Shown piece by piece: positions 1 through 9,161 of a stretch of DNA of 64,000 bases (its first letter is position 1; every line of letters starts with the position of its first letter). The stretch covers positions 124,001 to 188,000 of the forward strand of contig NZ_JANZKU010000005.1 in NCBI RefSeq assembly GCF_025642785.1, written 5' to 3'. The notes beneath the pieces were generated by a model that made no database searches, was not told where the DNA came from, and saw only the letters and a program-made list of their open reading frames with translations. The position numbers and the translations under genes were made by a program. Origin of the DNA: Pseudomonas sp. RIT-PI-AD (GTDB lineage Bacteria; Pseudomonadota; Gammaproteobacteria; Pseudomonadales; Pseudomonadaceae).

Positions 1-2097
1 CGAGTGACCCCGACCGGGCTCCGCCTCGGGTTTCACCAAGCGGATGTCGCAGCAGACCTGGCGCAATTTCAACAGAGCCTCGAGGACCACGATCCGGCTG
101 CGCGCCAGGCCCTTGCGGCCGATTTCCTCACGCACCTTGCGATCCAGCGCCAGGCGCACGGTCTCGTAGAGGTCGCGCTGGGTTTCGCTCAGCTCGACCC
201 AGTGGACGATCTCGCTCTTGGGCGGCAGTTCGCTGGCGACCTGTTCCTTCTTGCGCCGTAGCATGAAGGGTTTGATCCGCGCGTTGAGGTGCGTCAGGCG
301 TGCGCCATCGGCGTGCTGTTCGATGGGGGTGCGGTAGTCCCGGGTGAAGCGCCTGGCGTCGCCCAGCCAGCCGGGCATGAGGAAATCGAACAGCGCCCAG
401 AGCTCGCCGAGGTGATTCTCCAAGGGCGTGCCGGACAGGCACAGGCGTTGCCCGGCCTGCAAGCGGCGCACCGCGAGGAACGCCTTGCTGCTGGGGTTCT
501 TGATGTATTGCGCTTCATCCAGCACCAGCACCGAGAACACCTGCCCGGCCAGGGCGTCAATGTCCCGCGGGAGCAGCGCGTAGGTGCTCAGCAGCAAGTC
601 GTAGCGGTCGAGCTGGGCGAACGCCTTGCGTCGTTTCGGCCCTTGCAGGGCGAGCACCCGCAACGCCGGCGCGAAGCGGGCGGCCTCATCCTGCCAGTTG
701 GGAATCAGGCTGGTGGGCATGACCACCAGCGCGGGACGGTCGAGGCGCCCGGCCTGTTTCTCCGCCAGCAGATGGGCCAGGGTTTGCAAGGTCTTGCCCA
801 GCCCCATGTCGTCGGCGAGAACACCGCCGACGCCCAGTTCCCGCAGTGCCTGCATCCAGCGCAGGCCCTCCAGTTGATAGCGGCGCAGGTGCGCCCGCAG
901 CCCGGGCGGTGCGTCCAACGGGTCTTTCCTGAAATCGCGCAGGCGCCGCGCGAACGCCCGCAAGCGGTCGCCGCCCTGCCATTCCAGAGGCAGCGTGTCC
1001 AGGGCGCCGAGGCGCGCCGCGTCCGGCGTGGCCAGGCGCAGGGTCTCGCCGTCCAGGCTCGGGTCGCGCAGGTAGAGTTCGCCCAGCAGCGCCAGCACCG
1101 GCCGGAGCCGACCGAACGGCAGGGTCACCTGCAAGGGGCGACCCGCTTCGCCGAGCGCATCCAGTTGCAGGCGCAAGGGTTCGTTGTCCGCATGCCGTTG
1201 CAGTTGAGCGGGGGCGAGCAGTTCGGGGTTGCGGCGGATCGCCTTGAGCAGTACCGGTAACAGGCTGATGCGTTGGCCCTCGACCAGGATGCCCAGCTCC
1301 AGGTCGAACCAGTCGTGGGCGGGCGATTCCTCCACGTCGGCGTACCAGGCTTGCACGGGGCTCAGGTCGAACTGGAAGCCGGGGCGGATCTCCACCTGCC
1401 AGCCTTGCTCGCGCAACCGTGGCAATGCCTGTTCGACGAACGCCTGCCATTCCGCGTCGGAGGGCAGCTCGAAGGCTTCCGCGGAATCCTTGGGCAGGGC
1501 GGCGCTCTGCCGCAGGGCCGGACTGAAGCCGAGTTCGCCCAGGCGCTCGCGCAGTACCTGCTCGGCCTGAGGGTGGCGCGGTATCGCGGGTTGCCCGGGG
1601 CCGCGCCGCAGCGGGCCGTGCACCGCGTGCCCGCCATAGAGGAAGGTCAGGCCGGCCCGGTGTTGCGGGGTGGTCAGCATGCGCCGGCTGCGGGCGTCGT
1701 AGTAGGTGTGCGGATGGCTGCCGAGGGTCAGGTGCGGCGATGGCGGCGCCGCCTTCCCTTCGGCCAGCGGCGCGGGCGCGGTGTCCGGGGGCGGGGACAG
1801 GCTTTCCAGGTGCAACAGCACCGCGGCGCAATGCTTGCAGTTGTAGGCCACCGGGCAACTGCAGGTGGCATTCACCGAAACCCGGCCGACACCGGTCAGC
1901 AGGATGTTCTGTCGATAGAAGCGTTCCAGGGAGCCCCGGCAATGGGCCTGGATGCCGGTGTGGCCGATTCGCTCCAGGCCGACCCGGCCTTCCGCCGCAT
2001 AGGCCTGCCCGCGTTGCAGCGTCCGCTCATCGAAGGCGGTGCGCCAGGGCACGCTCTGCAGGTGGTCGCACAACGCGGACAGCTCTGGAAATTCCAT
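1..2097 (-). CDS. SNF2/SWI2-family helicase with SWIM zinc finger (C-terminus outside window)
   Basis: ATP-dependent DNA translocase of the SNF2 family. The reading frame is open from an ATG at 2097 to the left edge (699 codons), so the C-terminal part is missing. A SWIM-type zinc motif (CSCPVAYNCKHC) lies near residues 78-90. Helicase motif I (DDMGLGKT) is near residue 425 and the DEAQ form of motif II near 527, followed by SGTPLEN. The RecA2 half with motifs IV-VI would lie beyond base 1. SWIM plus SNF2 proteins of about 1000 residues are common in bacteria, with a presumed role in DNA or nucleoprotein remodelling; the cellular role is not established. It is the only gene at the left edge that does not fit the PAO1-like order near mfd. 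Confidence 0.88.
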   Translation of the reverse strand, partial: MEFPELSALCDHLQSVPWRTAFDERTLQRGQAYAAEGRVGLERIGHTGIQAHCRGSLERFYRQNILLTGVGRVSVNATCSCPVAYNCKHCAAVLLHLESLSPPPDTAPAPLAEGKAAPPSPHLTLGSHPHTYYDARSRRMLTTPQHRAGLTFLYGGHAVHGPLRRGPGQPAIPRHPQAEQVLRERLGELGFSPALRQSAALPKDSAEAFELPSDAEWQAFVEQALPRLREQGWQVEIRPGFQFDLSPVQAWYADVEESPAHDWFDLELGILVEGQRISLLPVLLKAIRRNPELLAPAQLQRHADNEPLRLQLDALGEAGRPLQVTLPFGRLRPVLALLGELYLRDPSLDGETLRLATPDAARLGALDTLPLEWQGGDRLRAFARRLRDFRKDPLDAPPGLRAHLRRYQLEGLRWMQALRELGVGGVLADDMGLGKTLQTLAHLLAEKQAGRLDRPALVVMPTSLIPNWQDEAARFAPALRVLALQGPKRRKAFAQLDRYDLLLSTYALLPRDIDALAGQVFSVLVLDEAQYIKNPSSKAFLAVRRLQAGQRLCLSGTPLENHLGELWALFDFLMPGWLGDARRFTRDYRTPIEQHADGARLTHLNARIKPFMLRRKKEQVASELPPKSEIVHWVELSETQRDLYETVRLALDRKVREEIGRKGLARSRIVVLEALLKLRQVCCDIRLVKPEAEPGRGHS

Positions 2098-2120
2098 CGA
2101 ACGGCGTCGGAGTGATCGGG

Positions 2121-2513
2121 CTAGAGCGACGTGACCCTGGGCAGCATGCCCAGGTTGGGGTGATTCGGGTCAGTCGGCTCGCCGGCTTTCAGGCGGGCGC
2201 TCCGCTTCAGCCGCTCGCTGCCGGTGAGCAGAGCCCGCGGGGCGAACGGGTTGACCCGCAGGTTCATGTCCATCTGGATGGCGCGGTTCTGGCCGAGCGC
2301 CAGGTGGCCCGCCACCGGGACGTGCCGGAGCCGCAGGGCCGCGACGTTTCCGCTGGCCCAGGCCTCGTGCCGCGACACCTGATGGCCGTTGGCCGGGCTC
2401 GGCGAGACTTGCCCGGACTGGCGGAACAGGATGGTTTTGGCCTGGGACGCGGCCGTGAAGGCCTGGGACGCGAGACGCGCGAGCAGCAAGGCGAGACAGG
2501 TAGCGACGCGCAT
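2121..2513 (-). CDS. Hypothetical small exported protein
   Basis: I do not recognise this 130-residue protein. The N-terminus has a basic start followed by a hydrophobic stretch (ATCLALLLARLASQAF), which looks like a signal peptide with cleavage after an Ala-rich segment near residue 20. The remainder is polar and basic, with no cysteine-rich or catalytic motif that I can name. It lies upstream of the SNF2 helicase gene on the same strand, with 23 bases between its stop and the helicase start, and downstream of mfd. Codon positions look like those of neighbouring genes, but no family supports it, so it could be an over-call. Confidence 0.5.
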   Translation of the reverse strand: MRVATCLALLLARLASQAFTAASQAKTILFRQSGQVSPSPANGHQVSRHEAWASGNVAALRLRHVPVAGHLALGQNRAIQMDMNLRVNPFAPRALLTGSERLKRSARLKAGEPTDPNHPNLGMLPRVTSL

Positions 2514-2599
2514 GGAGATCCTCGTGCGTTGACCGCGACGCTGGCGTCGCGGGCGATGGGTGAGGGCGTGGCGCCCGGTTGCCGAGGCGCGTCGACGCC

Positions 2600-5500
2600 T
2601 CAGGTCGCCTTGGGTGCCAGCCGTTCCAACAGCGCTTCCAGGGTATTGAAGCGCTCTTCCGCGCGCTCCATGGGCACCTGGAATTTGAACAGGGTCGCGC
2701 CTTCGAACTTGTAGCGGTTCGGCTGGCTCTGGATCAACTTGATCAGCACCAAGGGATCGACACAGGTATCGGCGGCGAATTCGATGCGCCCGCCCTGGGG
2801 GCCGGCGTCGATCTTCTTGATCCCCAACTGTTCCGCCTGCAGCTTGAGCAGGGTCAGGCGCACCAGGTTCTTGGTCGGTTCCGGGAGCAGGCCGAAGCGA
2901 TCGATCATCTCCACCTGCAATTCTTTCAGGCCATCCTCGTCGGCGGCGTTGGCGATGCGCTTGTAGAGGATCAGCCGGCCGTGGACGTCGGGCAGGTAGT
3001 CCTCGGGGATCAGCGCCGGCAGGCGCAGGTTGATTTCCGGGCCGCCGCCGAGCGGTTGCTCCAGGTTCGGCTGCTCGCCCTTGCGGATGGACTTCACCGC
3101 CCGTTCGAGCATTTCCATGTAGAGGGTGAAGCCGACCGCCTGGATTTGCCCGCTCTGGCCGTCGCCGAGCAGTTCGCCGGCGCCGCGGATCTCCAGGTCG
3201 TGGGTGGCGAGGACGAAGCCGGCGCCGAGGTCCTGGGCATTGGTGATGGCCTCCAGGCGCTTCTCGGCATCCGGGGTCATCTGCTTGCGCGGCGGGGTGA
3301 GCAAGTAGGCGTAGGCCTGGTGGTGGCTACGCCCGACGCGGCCGCGCAACTGGTGCAACTGGGCCAGGCCGAACTTGTCCGCGCGCTCGATGATGATGGT
3401 ATTGGCGCTCGGCACGTCGATGCCGGTCTCGATGATGGTGGAGGCGATCAGCACGTTGAAGCGCTTGTGGTAGAAATCGCTCATCACCTGTTCCAGGTCG
3501 CGCTCGCGCATCTGCCCGTGGCCGATGGCGATGCGCGCCTCGGGCACCAGCTCGGCGAGGTCGGCGGCACACTTCTCGATGGTCTTCACGTCGTTGTGCA
3601 GGTAGTAGACCTGGCCGCCGCGCAGCAACTCGCGCAGCAGCGCTTCCTTGATCACCGGCTTCTGCTGTTCCATGACGAAGGTGCGCACCGACAGGCGCCG
3701 CGCCGGCGGCGTGGCGATGATCGACAGGTCGCGCATGCCCGACACCGCCATGTTCAGCGTGCGCGGGATCGGCGTGGCGGTGAGGGTGAGGATGTCCACC
3801 TCGCTGCGCAGCGCCTTGAGCTGTTCCTTCTGGCGCACCCCGAAACGGTGTTCCTCGTCGATGATCACCAGGCCGAGGTTGCTGAAGCGCACGTCGCTCT
3901 GCAGCAGCTTGTGGGTGCCGATGACGATGTCCAACTGGCCTTCGCCGAGCTTCTGCATCGCCTCGTCGACTTCCTTGGCGGACTTGAAGCGGCTCATCAC
4001 CTCGACCCGCACCGGCCAGTCGGCGAAGCGGTCGCGGAAACTGTTGTAGTGCTGCTGGGCGAGCAGGGTGGTGGGCACCAGCACGGCGACCTGCCTGCCG
4101 CTGTGCACCGCGATGAAGGCGGCGCGCATCGCCACTTCGGTCTTGCCGAAGCCGACGTCGCCGCAAATCAGCCGATCCATCGGCCGGGGCGCGAGCATGT
4201 CGGCCATGACCGCTTCGATGGCCGCTTGCTGGTCGGGGGTCTCCTCGAAGGGAAAGCCGGCCGAGAAGGTGGCGTAATCCATCTTCGGATCATCGAAGGC
4301 GAAGCCCTCGCGGGCGGCGCGGCGGGCGTAGATGTCGAGCAGTTCGGCGGCCACGTCGCGGACTTGCTCGGCGGCCTTGCGCTTGGCCTTCTGCCAGGTT
4401 TCCGAGCCGAGCCGGTGCAGCGGCGCCAGGGCGTCGTCGCTGCCGGTGTAGCGGGCGATCAGGTGCAGGTTGGCCACCGGCACGTAGAGCTTGGCTTCCT
4501 CGGCATATTCAAGGGCGAGGAATTCCGCGGCCTGGCCTTCGATTTCCAGGGTGATCAACCCCAGGTAGCGGCCGACGCCGTGATCGATGTGCACCACCGG
4601 CGAGCCTTCGCGCAGCTCGGTGAGGTTCTTGATGACGTTGTCGCCGCCATCGCGGGTCTTCTCGCGACGCCGGCGTTGCATCACCCGCTGGCCGAACAGC
4701 GGGCTTTCGGCGACCAGCGCCAGTTCGTCCAGCAGCAGGCCTTCGTCCAGCGGCGCGATGCAGATGCCCAGGCGCTCCTTGCCTGCGGTGAAATCCGGCC
4801 AGCCGGCGACCTCCACCGGTTTCAGCTTGAGCCGGGCGAGCAGTTCCAGCAGCACTTCCCGGCGCCCGGCGGTTTCCGCGGTGAAGAGCACCCGTCCGTC
4901 GTAGCCGTCGAGGAAACGCCGCAGGGCGCCGAGGGGCTCGCTGGCCTTGGCCTCGATGGCCAGTTCCGGCAGCGGCCGGGCGGAAAAGCGTTCGCGGCCG
5001 ACCCCGGTCTCGATGTCCTCGGCGCTGACCACCACCCGCGGCCAGTTCTTCAGCCGGGCGAAGCAGTCCTCCACCGGCAGGAAGAGTTCGGCGGGCGGCA
5101 TGATCGGCCGTTCGAGGTCGCCGCGGCGATCCTCGTAGCGGTTGCGCACGTCGCTCCAGAACTGTTCGGCCGCCTGCTCGATGCCCGGCAGGGAGAACAC
5201 CTGGGTGTCCTCCGGCAGGTAGTCGAAGAAGGTCGCGGTCTCTTCGAAGAACAGCGGCAGGTAGTACTCGATACCGGCCGGGGTGATGCCGCTGGCCAGG
5301 TCCTGGTAGATCGGGCAGCGGCGGAAGTCGACGTCGAAGCGCTCGCGGAAGCGCCCGCGGAAATCGGTGACGGCTTTCTTGTCCAGGGGGAACTCGCGGG
5401 CCGGCAGCAGGCGGATCGAGTCCACTTTGTCGATGGAGCGCTGGGTTTCCGGATCGAAGGTACGCAGGGTTTCGATTTCATCGTCGAACAGGTCGATGCG

Positions 5501-6040
5501 ATAGGGCTGGCTGCTGCCCATCGGAAAGATGTCGATCAGCGCGCCACGCACGGCGAACTCGCCATGTTCGTAGACGGTATCCACGCAGCGGTAGCCTGCG
5601 GCTTCCAGGCGCGAACGGGTGGCGGCGACGTCAAGCCGCTGGCCGAGATCCAGCACCAGGCTGCCGCCGAGCAGGAAACGGGTCGGGGCGAGGCGATGTA
5701 GGGCGGTGGTGATCGGCACTACCACGATGCCGTGCTTCAACTCCGGCAGCCGGTAGAGGCTGGCGATGCGCTGGGAGACGATGTCCTGGTGCGGCGAGAA
5801 GAGGTCGTAGGGCAGGGTTTCCCAATCGGGGAAATGCAGCACCGGCAGTTGCGGGGCGAAGAAGCTCAGCTCCTGTTCCAGGCGCTCGGCGCTCTGGCTG
5901 TCGGCGGTGAGCAACAGGGTGAAGCGCTTGGCGGCGCTGGCGGCTTCGGCGATCGCCAGGCTCAGCGCGGCACCCGGCAGGTTACCCCAGTGTTGTTTGC
6001 CGGCCGCGGCGGGCAGGCTCGGAAGGCGCAATACAGGCAC
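2600..6040 (-). CDS. mfd: Transcription-repair coupling factor Mfd
   Basis: Mfd removes RNA polymerase stalled at DNA lesions and recruits UvrA for nucleotide excision repair. The 1146-residue length is typical. The N-terminal third is the UvrB-like module. An RNA polymerase interaction domain follows in the middle, before the helicase core. Walker A (GDVGFGKTEVA) is near residue 627 and the DEEH box (IIDEEHRFG) near 727. Motif VI-like GRVGRSHHQAYAYL and the C-terminal TRCF domain complete the protein. The start is a GTG at 6040, giving MPVLRLPSLPAAAGKQHW, which matches the Pseudomonas family start. It is transcribed divergently from the GAPDH gene and appears monocistronic. Confidence 0.97.
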   Translation of the reverse strand: MPVLRLPSLPAAAGKQHWGNLPGAALSLAIAEAASAAKRFTLLLTADSQSAERLEQELSFFAPQLPVLHFPDWETLPYDLFSPHQDIVSQRIASLYRLPELKHGIVVVPITTALHRLAPTRFLLGGSLVLDLGQRLDVAATRSRLEAAGYRCVDTVYEHGEFAVRGALIDIFPMGSSQPYRIDLFDDEIETLRTFDPETQRSIDKVDSIRLLPAREFPLDKKAVTDFRGRFRERFDVDFRRCPIYQDLASGITPAGIEYYLPLFFEETATFFDYLPEDTQVFSLPGIEQAAEQFWSDVRNRYEDRRGDLERPIMPPAELFLPVEDCFARLKNWPRVVVSAEDIETGVGRERFSARPLPELAIEAKASEPLGALRRFLDGYDGRVLFTAETAGRREVLLELLARLKLKPVEVAGWPDFTAGKERLGICIAPLDEGLLLDELALVAESPLFGQRVMQRRRREKTRDGGDNVIKNLTELREGSPVVHIDHGVGRYLGLITLEIEGQAAEFLALEYAEEAKLYVPVANLHLIARYTGSDDALAPLHRLGSETWQKAKRKAAEQVRDVAAELLDIYARRAAREGFAFDDPKMDYATFSAGFPFEETPDQQAAIEAVMADMLAPRPMDRLICGDVGFGKTEVAMRAAFIAVHSGRQVAVLVPTTLLAQQHYNSFRDRFADWPVRVEVMSRFKSAKEVDEAMQKLGEGQLDIVIGTHKLLQSDVRFSNLGLVIIDEEHRFGVRQKEQLKALRSEVDILTLTATPIPRTLNMAVSGMRDLSIIATPPARRLSVRTFVMEQQKPVIKEALLRELLRGGQVYYLHNDVKTIEKCAADLAELVPEARIAIGHGQMRERDLEQVMSDFYHKRFNVLIASTIIETGIDVPSANTIIIERADKFGLAQLHQLRGRVGRSHHQAYAYLLTPPRKQMTPDAEKRLEAITNAQDLGAGFVLATHDLEIRGAGELLGDGQSGQIQAVGFTLYMEMLERAVKSIRKGEQPNLEQPLGGGPEINLRLPALIPEDYLPDVHGRLILYKRIANAADEDGLKELQVEMIDRFGLLPEPTKNLVRLTLLKLQAEQLGIKKIDAGPQGGRIEFAADTCVDPLVLIKLIQSQPNRYKFEGATLFKFQVPMERAEERFNTLEALLERLAPKAT

Positions 6041-6127
6041 GGGCAGGCGTGACTCCGGTCGGGGGATTCGAGCGGACCGATTGTAACGATCGGAATGTGC
6101 CGCTGTCAGTGTTTAGGCTGCTGCAGA

Positions 6128-6156
6128 TTGCCGCCGGTTGCCGGCGCCGTCATAAT
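6128..6156 (+). promoter_or_regulatory. Sigma70-like promoter of the GAPDH gene
   Basis: A -35 element TTGCCG (6128-6133) and a -10 element CATAAT (6151-6156) are 17 bases apart. Transcription would start near 6163. That leaves about 36 bases of leader before the GTG start at 6199, enough for the ribosome site seen there. This is an inference from sequence match. Confidence 0.5.
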
Positions 6157-6198
6157 GTAGCCCCTTTTTTCAGCTCCTACATGTGGAAGGTACTGCCC

Positions 6199-7647
6199 GT
6201 GACTCAGAAGCCCGACCAGTGTCTTGGTGAATGGATCGATCGTGAAGCCCTCGCCGAGGCGATGATTCCTCTGATCGGTCAGCTCTACCGCAATAACAAC
6301 GTGGTGACCTCGATCTTCGGCCGCAGCCTGATCAACCGTTCGGTCATCTCGATCCTCAAGGCCCATCGCTTCGCCCGCCACCGCCTGGGTGACGACGCCG
6401 AGCTTTCGGTGCACGACTCCTTCCAGATCCTCAAGACCATGGGCGAGCTGAAACTGGGCACAGCCTCGGTCGACTTGGGCAAGATGGTCGCCAAGTTCAA
6501 GAGCGAAGGCGCCGGTCGCGGCCTCGAGCAGTTCGTCCGCGACGAACTGGCCGAAGTCGCCGGCAAGCAGAGCGACGTGAAGCGCAAGGGCACCGACGTG
6601 GTGCTGTACGGCTTCGGCCGCATCGGTCGCCTGCTCGCGCGCATCCTGGTGGAGAAGACCGGCGGCGGCGACGGCCTGCGCCTGCGCGCCATCGTCGTGC
6701 GCAAGGGTGCCGACAACGACCTGGTCAAGCGCGCCAGCCTGCTGCGTCGCGACTCGGTGCACGGCCCGTTCGACGGCACCATCGTGGTCGATGAAGCCAA
6801 CAACACCCTGACCGTCAACGGCAACCTGATCCAGGTGATCTATTCCAACGACCCGGCCAGCGTCGACTACACCCAATACGGCATCGAGCACGCGCTGCTG
6901 GTGGACAACACCGGCAAATGGCGCGACGCCGAAGGCTTGTCCCAGCACCTCAAGTGCCCGGGCGTGGACCGCGTGGTGTTGACCGCTCCCGGCAAGGGCA
7001 AGCTGAAGAACATCGTCCACGGCATCAACCACAGCGAAATCACTGACGACGACAAGATCGTTTCCGCCGCGTCCTGCACCACCAACGCCATCGTGCCGGT
7101 GCTCAAAGCGGTCAACGACAAGTACGGCATCGTCAACGGCCACGTGGAAACGGTCCACTCCTACACCAACGACCAGAACCTGATCGACAACTTCCACAAG
7201 GGCGATCGCCGTGGCCGCAGCGCCGCGCTGAACATGGTGATCACCGAGACCGGTGCCGCCACCGCCGCGGCCAAGGCGCTGCCCGAACTGGCCGGCAAGC
7301 TGACCGGTAATGCGATCCGCGTGCCGACGCCGAACGTATCCATGGCGATCCTCAACCTGAACCTGGAAAAGGCTACCAGCCGCGAGGAAATCAACGATTA
7401 CCTGCGATACATGGCGCTGCATTCCGACCTGCACAAGCAGATCGACTACGTCAATTCCCAGGAAGTGGTCTCCACCGACTTCGTCGGCTCGCGGCATGCC
7501 GGCGTGGTGGACGCGGAAGCGACCATCGCCAACGATAACCGCGTGGTCCTCTACGTCTGGTACGACAACGAGTTCGGCTACAGCTGCCAGGTCGTGCGTG
7601 TGATGGAAGACATGGCCGGGGTTAACCCGCCGGCCTTCCCGCGGTAA
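6199..7647 (+). CDS. gapB: Glyceraldehyde-3-phosphate dehydrogenase, long form
   Basis: NAD(P)-dependent oxidation of glyceraldehyde-3-phosphate to 1,3-bisphosphoglycerate, or the reverse in gluconeogenesis. At 482 residues it is about 130-150 residues longer than classical GAPDH. The extra sequence is N-terminal: the Rossmann motif YGFGRIGR begins only near residue 135. The active-site ASCTTN cysteine lies near residue 292, and the C-terminal WYDNEFGYSC motif is intact. I chose the GTG at 6199 because GGAAGG lies 8 bases upstream; the in-frame ATG at 6181 has no such site. Pseudomonads carry several gap genes, and this is the orthologue next to mfd (PA3001 type). The symbol gapB follows common P. 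putida usage. Confidence 0.93.
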   Translation: MTQKPDQCLGEWIDREALAEAMIPLIGQLYRNNNVVTSIFGRSLINRSVISILKAHRFARHRLGDDAELSVHDSFQILKTMGELKLGTASVDLGKMVAKFKSEGAGRGLEQFVRDELAEVAGKQSDVKRKGTDVVLYGFGRIGRLLARILVEKTGGGDGLRLRAIVVRKGADNDLVKRASLLRRDSVHGPFDGTIVVDEANNTLTVNGNLIQVIYSNDPASVDYTQYGIEHALLVDNTGKWRDAEGLSQHLKCPGVDRVVLTAPGKGKLKNIVHGINHSEITDDDKIVSAASCTTNAIVPVLKAVNDKYGIVNGHVETVHSYTNDQNLIDNFHKGDRRGRSAALNMVITETGAATAAAKALPELAGKLTGNAIRVPTPNVSMAILNLNLEKATSREEINDYLRYMALHSDLHKQIDYVNSQEVVSTDFVGSRHAGVVDAEATIANDNRVVLYVWYDNEFGYSCQVVRVMEDMAGVNPPAFPR

Positions 7648-7663
7648 GCTGCGCGCGTCGTGA

Positions 7664-7689
7664 AAACGGGGGCCTAGGCTCCCGTTTTT
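7664..7689 (+). terminator. Rho-independent terminator after the GAPDH gene
   Basis: An inverted repeat (ACGGG...CCCGT with GCCTAGGC between the arms) is followed by a run of T residues at 7685-7689. It lies 17 bases past the stop codon. Confidence 0.8.
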
Positions 7690-7741
7690 CATTGCACGAC
7701 AGGCAGTCCTTCACTTTATCCGGTTATCCGGGGAGCCCTCG

Positions 7742-9145
7742 ATGGATGGACACATTTTGCAGTCGGGCCCGCTCAAGCGCGGCCTGAAGAATCGCCATAT
7801 CCAGTTGATCGCCTTCGGCGGCGCCATCGGGACCGGACTGTTCCTCGGCTCCGCCGGGGTGCTCAAGTCGGCCGGCCCTTCGATGATCCTCGGCTACGCG
7901 ATCACCGGGCTCATCGCCTTCCTGATCATGCGTCAGCTCGGCGAAATGATCGTCGAGGAGCCGGTCGCCGGTTCCGTGAGCCATTTCGCCCATCGTTACT
8001 GGGGCGGCTACGCGGGCTTCCTGTCGGGTTGGAACTACTGGGTGCTCTACGTGCTGGTGGGCATGGCGGAACTGACCGCGGTCGGCAAGTACGTGCAGTT
8101 TTGGTGGCCCGACGTGCCGACCTGGGTCACCGCGGCCCTGTTCTTCGTGGTCATCAACCTGGTCAACCTCGGCAACGTGAAGGTCTTCGGCGAGACGGAG
8201 TTCTGGTTCGCCCTGATCAAGGTGGTGGCGATCATCGGCATGATCCTGCTCGGCTTGTACCTGCTGGTCAGCGGCAAGGGCGGCGAGCAAGCGGCGGTGA
8301 GCAACCTCTGGAGCCACGGCGGCTTCTTCCCCAACGGCCTCAAGGGGCTGGTGATGGTCCTGGCGATCATCATGTTTTCTTTCGGCGGGCTCGAGCTGGT
8401 GGGCATCACCGCGGCGGAAGCGTCCGAGCCGCGCAAGGTGATCCCCAAAGCGATCAACCAGGTGATCTACCGCATCCTGATCTTCTACATCGGCGCCCTC
8501 AGCGTGTTGCTGATGCTCTATCCCTGGGACCGCTTGCTGGCGACCCTCGGCGCCGCCGGCGACCCCTACAGCGGCAGCCCCTTCGTGCAGATTTTCTCGC
8601 TGATCGGTAGCGACACCGCCGCGCACATCCTCAACTTCGTGGTGCTGACCGCTGCGCTGTCGGTCTACAACAGCGGCGTCTACTGCAACAGCCGGATGCT
8701 CTATGGCATGGCCGAGCAGGGCGATGCGCCCAAGGCCCTGGCCAAGGTCGACCGCCGTGGCGTGCCGGTGCTGGCCATCGGCGTCTCGGCGCTGATCACC
8801 TTCCTCTGCGTGGTGGTGAACTACCTGGCCCCGCGCGAAGCGCTGGAACTGCTGATGGCGCTGGTGGTGGCCGCCCTGATGATCAACTGGGCGATGATCA
8901 GCCTGTCCCACCTCAAGTTCCGCAAGGTGCTGGTCGCGCGTGGCATCGAGCCGGGCTTCAAGGCGTTCTGGTCGCCCTTCACCAACTACCTGTGCCTGGC
9001 GTTCGTGGTGTTCATCCTCGGCATCATGCTGATGATTCCGGGTATCAACGTGTCGGTCTACGCCATGCCGGTCTGGCTGCTGTTCATCTGGGTCTGCTAC
9101 CGGCTGCGGGTCTCCAGGGGCGGCGAGCTGAAGGCCAGGGCCTGA
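7742..9145 (+). CDS. aroP: Amino acid permease, AroP type
   Basis: Inner-membrane proton symporter of the APC superfamily (amino acid transporter family), 467 residues with about twelve hydrophobic segments. The N-terminal signature GLKNRHIQLIAFGGAIGTGL and the motif GEMIVEEPVAGSVSHFAHRY are diagnostic for AroP, PheP, ProY and related permeases. Its position after the GAPDH gene matches aroP1 of P. aeruginosa, which suggests aromatic amino acid uptake; substrate choice cannot be read from the sequence. Its stop is only 16 bases before apbE. In P. aeruginosa six nqr genes are, from memory, inserted at that point. Confidence 0.88.
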   Translation: MDGHILQSGPLKRGLKNRHIQLIAFGGAIGTGLFLGSAGVLKSAGPSMILGYAITGLIAFLIMRQLGEMIVEEPVAGSVSHFAHRYWGGYAGFLSGWNYWVLYVLVGMAELTAVGKYVQFWWPDVPTWVTAALFFVVINLVNLGNVKVFGETEFWFALIKVVAIIGMILLGLYLLVSGKGGEQAAVSNLWSHGGFFPNGLKGLVMVLAIIMFSFGGLELVGITAAEASEPRKVIPKAINQVIYRILIFYIGALSVLLMLYPWDRLLATLGAAGDPYSGSPFVQIFSLIGSDTAAHILNFVVLTAALSVYNSGVYCNSRMLYGMAEQGDAPKALAKVDRRGVPVLAIGVSALITFLCVVVNYLAPREALELLMALVVAALMINWAMISLSHLKFRKVLVARGIEPGFKAFWSPFTNYLCLAFVVFILGIMLMIPGINVSVYAMPVWLLFIWVCYRLRVSRGGELKARA

Positions 9146-9161
9146 GGATCGGGCGTCGGCC

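Noticed and set aside
2579-5701. 1040-codon open frame antisense to mfd
   Set aside because: A high-GC shadow of the mfd frame; Mfd is unambiguous and the antisense protein has no family signature.
6106-7692. 528-codon open frame antisense to the GAPDH gene
   Set aside because: Val/His/Asp-rich shadow with no motif; GAPDH is certain.
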